From positions 38,776,270 through 38,840,269 of the forward strand of contig NC_058189.1 in assembly GCF_907165205.1 (NCBI RefSeq): a stretch of DNA of 64,000 nucleotides, in the 5' to 3' direction. This document shows, piece after piece, positions 23,582 through 32,772 of this stretch. The notes under the pieces were generated by a model, which ran no database searches, had not been told where the DNA came from, and saw only the letters and a program-made list of their open reading frames with translations. Source of the stretch: Coccinella septempunctata (taxonomy: Eukaryota > Arthropoda > Insecta > Coleoptera > Coccinellidae). The position numbers were made by a program, and so were the translations under genes. How positions within the stretch are numbered: the first letter of the stretch is position 1; the number at the start of each line of letters is the position of its first letter.

Positions 23582-23795
23582 ACCGGGTGGCCCACCCCAG
23601 ACGTGGCGCTCATTTTGAAGGAGTAAATGAAGATATTTTGAAAATCTTTCCTTGTGGTATGTGTAGGATATACCAAAGTAAAATCTTAAATTATTGTCAT
23701 ATATACAGGGTGTTCGAAAACAAACATATAGATTTTCAAAATATCTTTATTTATTCCTTCAAAATGAGCGCCGCGTCTGGGGTGGGCCATCCGGT
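23582..23795. mobile_element. 214-bp MITE with about 68-bp inverted ends
   Basis: The left arm (ACCGGGTGGCCCACCCCAGA then GCGCTCATTTTGAAGGA and GATATTTTGAAAATCT) is the near-perfect inverse of the right arm, with about six differences in 68 bp. TATA-containing sequence flanks both ends, fitting a TA target and hence a Tc1/mariner-type origin. A second, one-armed copy lies at about 35816-35955. Confidence 0.8.
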
Positions 23796-23837
23796 ATATA
23801 ACGAGAAGCCGATGTGCGGGAGAAGGGTTGAGAAAAT

Positions 23838-23930
23838 CGGACAAAAGGCGGATCGCGAGGGCCGTAGGCCCGAGCTACGGCCGTAAGGCGAATCGCGAGG
23901 GCCATAGGCCCGAGATATGGACGAAAGGTG
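23838..23930. repeat. GC-rich tandem doublet with a hairpin
   Basis: A unit of about 41 bp (AAGGCGGATCGCGAGGGCC then TAGGCCCGAG) occurs twice with a few changes. The first copy forms an 8-bp hairpin, GGCCGTAG and CTACGGCC around a seven-base loop. The GC content is far above the surroundings. Confidence 0.6.
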
Positions 23931-24194
23931 AATCTACCTACAAGGTGGATCTCCTGGCCATACTAGTAATTAATAATATTATATTCTCAGATGTCTAAAA
24001 CACTGGTGTGTGCACTTGTCACTTTTTGCAAGCAACTAGTTTAAATCAAATTCAACATTTCACCATCCAGCTTCGGCTATTTCTAAAATAGTTAAAAAAT
24101 TCCAGCAATGTGCATGGGTGTGTACGAAGATGCCGTCATTGCAGTACCTATTGATAGACCATCAGTTGAAATCGTCTAGCAAGAGAAGTAAATG

Positions 24195-25060
24195 TGTGTG
24201 CTGTTGTTGAAACCAGTGTATATCAATGACTTCGATACATATGTATCGGTATATGTACCAGTGTACATATGTGTACCATACATGGACACATGGTCAGAAT
24301 AAAAATGTGATCATTTCTGCGAACTATGTGGATGACACAAACGCACAAACTTACTAGTCATTCATAGAATTTTTTTAGAACTTAACTAAAGAATTAAGAT
24401 CTTGAGTTCAACACTGATAGAGGAGAATCAAACGTGTTTTGAAGCGAACAAACTTATTCTTAATAGAGAGAGAAGACTAGGATGGTTCTCTATTCACTTT
24501 CCATTGTGTATGATGAAATCATGGATACAAATATAGATGAATGGACTAAATTATTAGGAATATACAGTGATAAAAATCTGAAGTGGAAGGAATATGTCAA
24601 TTATCCGGGAGGAAAAAATCAGAACAAATATATATGGGCTAAGAATTATGGCAGGGTACATCAATCCCCAAGCACTCAAAGTTTTGTACCATGAATCGAA
24701 GTTGAGGTTTGGGATTGTATTCTATGGGTCATCAAATGTAGAAGCTTTATTTATATTGCTGAAAAAGTTATAAAAATCATGAGTAATCTCAAATACAACA
24801 AATCATGCAGAAGTTTTTTTTAAGAAGAATGGTTTACTCACAATATGCCTTATATATAAAGGGTGTTTATTGTTTATGAAAAGGAACAGCCAACTTCTCC
24901 GAAAATATGAAATTATTCCACGAAACAAGAGGTGTAGACTATACCCCAAGCTTAATCTAACAAGTCAAAAACTATAATAGAATACAGATGTCTGAAAATT
25001 TTAAATTGACTACCTGTAAACATATAAACGTGATAGAAGATTTCAAAGTCTTCCCAGTAT
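24195..25060 (+). mobile_element. Heavily decayed non-LTR retrotransposon
   Basis: Plus-strand pieces in varying frames follow the order of a LINE reverse transcriptase. These are SANYVDDTNAQT (catalytic YVDD, about 24317-24350), TKLLGIYSDKNLKWKEYV (about 24547-24600), INPQALKVLYHESKLRFGIV then FYGSSNVEALFI (about 24661-24760), and IMSNLKYNKSCRSFF followed by a LTMPYI block. Many frameshifts and stops. It appears related to the fragment at 36165-36515. Confidence 0.7.
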
Positions 25061-25567
25061 ATCTAGAAGTTTTAGGGAAGAAGTTCATTGTTGATAACCC
25101 TAACATGCAAATTTCGGGCATAAAATTATGATAAGTTCTCCATGAACATCATAGGAACAAATAATATAATGCATGGGATTTATTTCTAAACAAATGTAAC
25201 TAATTACCAACAGAACTAGAACGATTCTATATATTTATCAGCTTTTCGATGATCTGAACTAAACCAACGATCACTTTAGGTGATTCTAATATGAAGAATA
25301 AAAGCAGAATGTTGAAGGATTATTCTAAATCTTATTTAGCCTGTCGCCCCACGCAAAAACGGAAAAGCTCAATAGAACAACCTGCAAAATATTTCGAAAG
25401 GCGGGCAAGTGCGAGCCTACGATCCGTCTGAATATTGCATTGTGAGTATATCACTCACAGATTAATTTAACTATAGTGAAGCAAAGAGTATAGTGTTTAA
25501 CCTAACTCCTTGTAGTGAAGAGGATTCATTGCTCTGATGATTAGCGCAAGTGCTGAAATAGATCACA

Positions 25568-25632
25568 TTGATCTATCCTCAGCTTTCTTAAACGCAGTGT
25601 TGAGGAGCTGTGGATAGATCAATACTCTTGAT
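25568..25632. repeat. 17-bp inverted repeat
   Basis: TTGATCTATCCTCAGCT at 25568-25584 pairs with AGCTGTGGATAGATCAA at 25616-25632 with one mismatch, leaving a 31-base loop. About 35 bp downstream is a GAAACACCCTGTAT transposon-end motif. No coding sequence is nearby. Confidence 0.6.
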
Positions 25633-26321
25633 TCTTCTAGTGGATACTTTGCGTGAAACACCCTGTATACATCTCAGAATTATCCTTAAAAAAATTTTTT
25701 TAGGTAACGTTGACATTGGTAAAAAGCTCATCCTAGTGAAAATAATTTAATGCAGTTCCTTCAGTACGATTATATAATTTCCCTAAAAAATTATTGAACA
25801 AAATTTATAAGGAATAATGAATTAATGGGAGATCAAATCTATTTATTATTACGTAAAATCAAATTTGTAAACTATGTGGAGAAATCTTAGAAAAACAGCC
25901 ACATGTGCAAATCAGTATAAAGTCATAAAGTGCAGTTATACATATTAAGTATTCAATGAAGAATTATTTCAAAAAATTTATCAGTCAATCATATCATTAG
26001 TCCTTACTTAAGCTGGAAGCATGTTGTCAGAAAAATGCTTCTATACATGAATTTATACATTTTTACAGAAAAATTCCAGATTATCAAGAATTTCTCAAGA
26101 AATTGACAAATGATATCATTCCTTTTACGTTGAAAATATGTAAGTATATAAAAAAAGCGATAAAATAACTGTTAATCGGTATCAAAAAACAATTCAACTC
26201 AATTTTGCATTTATAGAATATGATTTGAAAGTTGTCTTCATTTGTAAATTTTTGAGTGGAGAGGTAAGTTGTAACAATATTCAATAAAAATTTGGACTTT
26301 GTGAAATAATCCAATACAAGC

Positions 26322-27177
26322 TTAAACAGTTCGTAGAATTATATGTACACCAGAATCTGTGAATACAGGTTCAGATAGTTCTCCAACTTTTAAAGAAAAT
26401 GAAGCTTCTTCAAAGGGTTTCTGCATAGCTCCTTTTCGGAATGGGCCCAAATCCCCTCCTCTTTTAGCAGAAGAACAATCAGAATATTCAGTTGCTAAAT
26501 CAGCGAAGGATGCTTTACCTTGAACTATCTGTTCTCTATAATCTGCAACAAAATAATTTATTAGATTTCAAAACCACAGTACTTGAGTATTTTGGTCTAT
26601 TGGAAGCTTTCTCCTTAGGGTGATCGGCCACCGAATGCGAAGTTGAGCGAAGCTCAGCGTTTTCAATGCTGAATGATGAGCTACATCATTCGATTCATAG
26701 CTTGTCGATTATATTAGCATTGAAAACGCTCAGCTTCGCTAAACTTCGCATTCGGTGGCCGGTCACCCTTACTGCTTGTGACCCATACTGACACTTACTT
26801 TTGACCAATTCTAAAGCTTCCTCTTTGGTTCTAGTAATATTTGCTTCCCTCCAAGAGGACGGCCTCCTAGAATCCTTGTGTTTTACAAGCAAATGAGAAC
26901 ACTGGACTTGTTCTGGTCCAGGTTCAGCAGGCTTCTCTGGCACATCCCACTGGGATTCTTTAGTATATACATTGAGGTAATAGTGTTGTCCTAAAATTTC
27001 AAAATATTGATTGTTTTGAAGAAACTGTATCTATGACATAAATAAATGAAGGGGCTCAAGAATTGATTGACTGAAGAAAAACATTTCATTCATCAAACAA
27101 AAACCTGAAATGAGAGAATTACCAGTTGATCGGCTTAACCGTCTTTCCCAACCGGCAGGCAACGGTGCGTCCGCCAT
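26322..27177 (-). CDS. PIN1: PIN1/dodo, phospho-Ser/Thr-Pro peptidyl-prolyl isomerase, three exons
   Basis: Pin1 isomerises prolyl bonds after phosphorylated Ser/Thr in nuclear and cytoplasmic signalling proteins. Exons are 27177-27123, 26990-26799 and 26542-26322, with donors GTAATT and GTAAGT and acceptors TTTTAG and TTGCAG. The joined protein has 155 residues (human 163). The WW domain (about 5-38) has W10, Y22-Y23 and W33 and is split after its first strand. A short linker leads to the parvulin domain. The active-site residues are all present: H51, K55, R60 and R61 (phosphate-binding triad in CSHLLVKHKDSRRPSSW), C105 in YSDCSSAKRGGDLGPF, and H149 near the C-terminal HIILRTV. The open frame seen around 26695-26943 is exon 2 read into intron 2, so it misses both ends. 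Intron 2 carries a MITE. All key residues are kept, so the gene is probably functional. Confidence 0.97.
26618..26768. mobile_element. PIF/Harbinger-like MITE in PIN1 intron 2
   Basis: The element is 151 bp with inverted ends of about 52 bp (GGGTGATCGGCCACCGAATG on the left, GGGTGACCGGCCACCGAATG as the complement of the right) that differ at about three positions. It is flanked by TTA on both sides (26615-26617 and 26769-26771). A 3-bp TTA duplication is the hallmark of PIF/Harbinger insertion. It leaves the splice sites untouched. Confidence 0.85.
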
Positions 27178-28649
27178 TTCTCACTTACAATATTTGAAAT
27201 GAGAAAATTCCATTGACAATATTGACACATACAAAATTGACATACAACAACCACAGAACCAGACATTCCAGAAAATGTTGTTTTTACGGTAAAATCAACT
27301 CAAGTGATTCAAGGAGGAATTTCTTATCTTGAAAAAAAGTGTCGTTCTACGGAAGAAGAAATTTTTGAAAATTCACTACTTTCGTTGGTTTCAATAAATT
27401 TCGAATATAGTTCAAAGATCTGCTTTTCTGAACTGAGAAAAAAATAATTGTAAGTTAATACATTATAAATTATTTTATCTCTTTCCTTTACTCACCTCTG
27501 CTAATTGAAAGTCAATGACAATATTTAAAAAAAGGCATTTTCCTGAATTCCGACATTCCGACAGTCTTCTAGTGCGCAATGCAAATAATCAGCTGGAAAA
27601 CAACCTGATCTGACAGGTTGACACTGACAGTTACTCTTGTTTATGTGGATTGTTGTGTTGGGAAGCTCGGCCGAGCTCTGGTGAATCTTCAAATTCTCAT
27701 TGGAAATAGGAGAGTTGTGGAAAAACTTTTATATTTTTTGAATAAATATATCTGTGATAAAACCGGTTTTTCTTCAATTCAGAAAAAGACTTTCGGGACA
27801 TTGTGATTTGAAAAGAACATCAGTGAAGTGAAGAAAAATTAATTACAGGGTTAATTTGGCATTATCGTGATTGTTTCGTGAACAGGTAGGTGTAATTGTT
27901 GCGAAATATGTTCATTAAACGTTCTATGTCCCTTCTTGATTGAACATTCATCAAATTTGATGTGGGTCATTCGTCCAACAATACGTTGTCGTTGTCTGTT
28001 TATTAACCTTTGCAAAATACTTTACTGAAATAAAAATTAACAGTAAACTCTCATTTTCAATAAAAATTGAATTTCTTCCAAAATCCTAGTATTGTCGAAT
28101 ACGTTGAGAATTTTTTTATGAGGTAATTGCGGTATGAGTGGTATATGACTAATACCAATAATTTTGAAAAGGAGTTCCGGAATTCTCAATGCCAATGATA
28201 ATAGGAAGAAAAAAGATGTGTAGGAGCGATGAAGGGGAAAAGTGGGAGGATGAATGAATATTCGTTGCGAATATCATAAAAATTTGCCAGCTGTTGAGAT
28301 CATTAATCGATATAGATTAATCTCATCAGTTCCTTGCTAATCAGTTTGAAAGAGAAAATCGTGGAGAAAATATATACCTACGTGCCACTGAATTTGTAAT
28401 CAATGATTATTCAGTCTTATATGATGATAAAGGCAATATTATTTTTTTTTTCACTTCCAGATATTTTTTTGATAGTTATCTTAGTTCGCTCAACTTAATG
28501 AATTATGTCCATTCTCTTTAAAATATTTTGTGGCATTTTACCGAAATTAAAAAAATATGAATATCATAATGCGTATAAGTACCTATGTTAAAATTTATTT
28601 TTATTTTACATAACGTTATACATGGTGAGTCTTTTTAAATATACGTATA
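27178..28649. other. PIN1 upstream region, possible 5' exon of a plus-strand gene
   Basis: The first part holds the PIN1 promoter. At about 27600-27887 there is less repetitive sequence ending in GTGAACAG followed by GTAGGT, a good splice donor (27888). The open frame 27618-27806 matches no family I know. This could be a 5' untranslated exon of a gene extending to the right, but nothing else supports it. From about 28000 on I recognise nothing. Confidence 0.25.
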
Positions 28650-29254
28650 AAGAGTGTTCCTTAATAAGCTCCTAAATAAGTGAATCAACGGTCAACTGTA
28701 GATTTCTAATGAAAAAATTACATTTTTTTCTCTTCCATTATTTCCTTCGGGTCTTCGTTTCCGAAATACAGGGTGTCTTGTTAACTATAGTCGCTAAAAA
28801 TAATGAAAAATAACTTTGCAATTTAAACCGAGACTCGAATCGAGATTTAAACTTAAAAAGCTAGTTGTCAAATTTTGCTGAAATCAATAAACCTGAAGTA
28901 TCACTACTTGACCTTTTTCATGTAGAACACATTGGCGCATCAGAATTTGCTTTGCAAATGCAAATTGGTCCAGTGGTGTGAAAGGTGGGGGTAAAACTTT
29001 TGTGCAAATTCAATATCTCTGCCACTGGCACGTCTAATAAAACCGAGTAGAGTGCAAAAAGTAAATAATTCTGCAATTCAAACGGTTCCTGAGATATCAG
29101 CAAAAAACTGAAAAAAATATAAATTTTTGACGCCTTGTTTCTCAGAAAACGAAGAACTGGAGGAAAAAATGGAAGAGAAAAATAATGTTATTTTGTCATG
29201 GAAAATCTACAGTTGACCGTTGATACCCTTCTTATTTAGGAACATTCTGTATAT
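28650..29254. mobile_element. Non-autonomous element with about 115-bp inverted ends
   Basis: The left arm (AGAGTGTTCC, CCTAAATAAG, ATCAACGGTCAACTGTAGAT, TCTCTTCCATT) is matched in inverse by the right arm up to ACATTCTGTATAT at about 29254. The interior of roughly 370 bp has no recognisable protein; the 61-codon minus-strand frame (28918-29103) is unremarkable. Confidence 0.75.
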
Positions 29255-30232
29255 AGGGCAATACCTTTGAGTATAGTATAGTATTTTCGAGAGTATTTTA
29301 CATTCTATGGGCACTACCCATGTGTGGATGTACCAAAGGATGTACCAAATTTCACGAATTTCACAGATAGATATTCTTTATTCTCGAATATCAAATTAAT
29401 CGAAAACGACGCATTATGAGAGAAAATATGAAAAATATGAGGGTATTGACTTTTATTTCCAAAATGCTCAAATATTCAATAGTGAGCGATCAACTTATAT
29501 TTGAGAGTTGGGTTCTTTGAATTTCTATATGGTAGGGGAGACTGGGGAGGGTTGATACGTTTTTTGGAATTTTTATTCTGGAAACTGAATTATATGAAGA
29601 AGCAGGACTTTTCTTATATTATATAATTCTTCAATTAATCGTTCAACAAAATAAATATAGAAGTCGCAAAACATAAACATCTTATTCTGTACAGAACGTT
29701 GAACATAAAAACATGCAAACTGTCTCAAGCCTCCCCACATATGGGAGGATTGATACGATGTACTGGGAGAGTAATCGAGAGGATTATTCAGCTCAGTAGG
29801 TAGGTCAGCAATGATACTGGCTTGCTTTGGTCCTATAGGTGTAGAAAAATCAGGAAATTGTCAGTTAGTCACTTCCACACAAGAAAAGTCGGCCTCGTTA
29901 AATACATGGGGATTGTACGGTTTTTAAAAATCCTTTTGATATGTTGGATGGTGAAGACGCCTTCATGTAGGCCTATCCAACTAGCTACGGAATATTTTTT
30001 GAAGATTATACATGTATCAGGCCTCCCCACGACAAATGTCTCAAACCTCCCTGAAAGCAATTTTTAAAGTGATTTATGTTTTCATCTTATACCCATATAT
30101 TTTGAAGAGCGAATAAAACTGTAAATTGAGTAGTTTTATGCATATTTCCCAGTGAAATGTTTGTTTATGCCGAAGAATTAATTCATGATCATAAAACCCT
30201 TAGGTAACTTGAGTAAAAACTTACAATTTCTC

Positions 30233-32230
30233 CAGTGGCGGATTTACATATTTGCCGCCAGTAGGCTATTCAAATTTTGCCGCCCTTACCATAATTATTT
30301 AGTTCAAAATATTAAGGACAATTTTTGTGTCAGTGAAAATGTAACTTTGAGATTTGTTCACTGTAGTCCTAATAACTACTCATAATTATTTTAACCTAGG
30401 GAATCGATGTGTCAGTTCCCGAATTCCTAGATCATTTTTTCAACGCAAAGATTAAGATGAGATTCCACAAGAAATACAACGTTTATTTCTGAATGAAATA
30501 AAATTTAGTCACAAACTTCTAATGAGGCGAAGTAATGGATATATTAATTGATATTAGTCACACAGTGATATACATTCTGTAAACGTAATCAAATCATTTT
30601 TAATTAGGCACACAGTTTAAAATAGAATAGATATATTCTAAATCAAACGAAAAGAAGAAATTTATTATCATTAAGTATGGCACACCATATATACATGGTA
30701 ACATGGTCCATAGGAACAGTTGTAAAAAATTAATTAATTTCACAATAAAAGATTGATTTTGAATAGCTCGAAATATTCTTAACAAGTAAGGTCTCTAGCA
30801 ATTTCTTGGGAAAATTCACGGTTTTTCAGGAAAAAAGACCGTAAACAAAGTGCATATCGAATATTTCTGCGTTTGTGCACACAATCATTTTAATGAGTAT
30901 GCATATGTGACAAAAATCTCAAGATGATTTTTTGAGAATGGGTTATCCAAAACAAATTTTTTATTATAAGATATGAACATCGAAAAAGTTTCTTGCGAAG
31001 CAAGAATCAGGGATGGATTTTACTACTCCTTTCTATTATAAACGAACAGAACCAAAATTTTTTTTAGTGCCCATATAAAATATCTGCTCGATTGAATACA
31101 TGAAAGTTTATTGATTTTCACAAAAAAAATCAAAAGCTGCTTTTCGGGCGCCATCTTAAGGAGCCTGTAACTAAGCAGGGGCACAAAAAAGAAAAGACCT
31201 TCCCTACTTTTTGAATCCCCCCTGAATTTTTTGCAACTATTCATATTATTATATGGCCACAATCTAACTGACGCTGACAATAATGAAATACGAACGTAAA
31301 TCATAAAAGTCTCTCAATTTATTGATTTATACGTTATCAAAATATCTTTCTGCGATGTCGTCATACGAAATTTTGTTCATTAGCTCTGTACACAAAAGAG
31401 CCAAAGCGTTCAGCATGTCGTTTTTGAGTTATTAGCAACAAATGAAATTTTGACGATTTCGAAAAGTTTTCATAACTTTTTTGTCACTGAAGTTACAGAT
31501 CTGAAACTTGAACCCTTTTTTACGTAGAATCCACTGACAAGCACCAAATATTTTTTCATTTCGAAACATTAGGCGAACTTTTTTTTTAATGCAAACTTTC
31601 ATTGAATTTGTTATTTTTGAATTGGAAAAAAGATTCTGTTAGTATAATCTACGTTTAAAAGTGACTAAGAAGTTTCAGATCTGTAACTTCAAACACAAAA
31701 AAGTTATGAGAACTTTTCGAAATCGTCAAAAGTCCAATTTTTGTTTATAACTCAAAATCTAGAAACGATAGGCTGGTTCTATTTTCAGATTTGGATTAGT
31801 TATAAAAAAAGAGCTAGCGAATGTGTCCTCCGGTTTCTTCTAGCTGCTATATATGCTATATATACTATGGCTCTTATAGCCATAGATACAAACTTCTGGA
31901 CAAACATTTCTTGAATTGTGTTTTCGTAGGAACCGAAAAAACACATCCCAACGATTCAGATTCTGGTTTCATCGAAATTTTTCACCCTCACGAAGTTTCA
32001 GTATAAAGACCAATGCTGCCGAAATAAGAGGGAAACAGGAAAATAGTAATGATGCACTACTTGTTCCGTTTTTTTATATTTAGGGAAAATCAGATGCAGA
32101 TGAATATTAAAATATCTACTATTTCGGTTTTATAATTAGTACAAACAAAATTGTCCCCAAATTTGCCGCCTCCTGAATTCTGCCGCCCTAGGCTGCAGCC
32201 TACTTAGCCTCTATGGTAAATCCGCCACTG
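30233..32230. mobile_element. hAT-family non-autonomous transposon with perfect 8-bp target duplication
   Basis: The ends are CAGTGGCGGATTTAC in inverse orientation, followed by GCCGCC-rich sub-terminal sequence. AATTTCTC flanks both sides (30225-30232 and 32231-32238), an 8-bp duplication as expected for hAT. The 1998-bp interior has no transposase. It carries a palindromic insert (about 31410-31765) related to the one at 39930-40275. Confidence 0.88.
31410..31765. repeat. Palindromic transposon remnant inside the hAT element
   Basis: The two arms, about 100 bp each, contain GAGTTAT, GACGATTTCGAAAAGTT, CATAACTTTTTTGT and TACAGATCTGAAACTT and their inverse, around a centre near 31590. The same arms occur at about 39930-40275, and the right flank (31770-31860) also matches the right arm of 49998-51361. 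Confidence 0.7.
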
Positions 32231-32641
32231 AATTTCTCACCTCGAAACACTCTTCATTGAATATTTCACAAACAAACTACTGTTAGCCTTACATATTAAC
32301 GTCACGCAATGCCCTCTGCCAAAGAAAAGTGTTCACTAGTATAATACTTTTGAAAACGGCTACAGATCGCGGATATAAGCCTGTATCAAGCCTCCCCATG
32401 TATCAATGCTCCCTAGTCTCCCCTACTTTTATGGAATTCACCTCGGAATTTACTTAAATGGAAGTTTTATCTCGGTATTATCTCAAGAATCTCTATTACA
32501 AAAACGGCATTCACTAGTTCTTAATTAACGCTTTAAATTTTGTACATCAAACCTTGATTTTTTTAAATTGAAGTTAAAGGACGTCTTGATGTCACCCCGT
32601 TTTTTTTTTTCCAATTCAGTTCCAAAAAAAGTTGATATTTA

Positions 32642-32747
32642 GGCCCTGTTGTTCAATTCGTGATGAAAGTTAATCCTGGATTAATCTGTCACGTTAATAC
32701 AGGATTAACTTTAATCTCGGTTTAAACCAGAATTGAACAACCGAGCC
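32642..32747. mobile_element. 106-bp PIF/Harbinger-like MITE
   Basis: The inverted ends (GGCCCTGTTGTTCAATTC and, from the right, GGCTCGGTTGTTCAATTC) are flanked on each side by TTA (32639-32641 and 32748-32750). Inner words AGTTAATCCTG and CAGGATTAACT make most of the unit self-complementary. Confidence 0.8.
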
Positions 32748-32772
32748 TTAGTGTCTATAATATAAAACTTAT

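Larger units (their letters stand above)
29535..32423. mobile_element. TA-flanked DNA transposon split by a nested hAT element
   Basis: The ends are GGGGAGACTGGGGAGG (left) and the complement of CCCTAGTCTCCCC (right), each bordered by TA (29533-29534 and 32424-32425). Sub-terminal copies of a CCTCCC/GATAC word occur at about 29728-29760, 30019-30052 and 32386-32410. Without the nested hAT element it is about 890 bp. The ends resemble those of the pogo-like element at 32890-34082, so I place it in the same group. I find no recognisable transposase. Confidence 0.7.

Noticed and set aside
26695..26943. PIN1 as a truncated 82-residue protein
   Set aside because: The frame reads into intron 2 and the MITE. 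Exons 1 and 3 with correct splice sites complete the gene.
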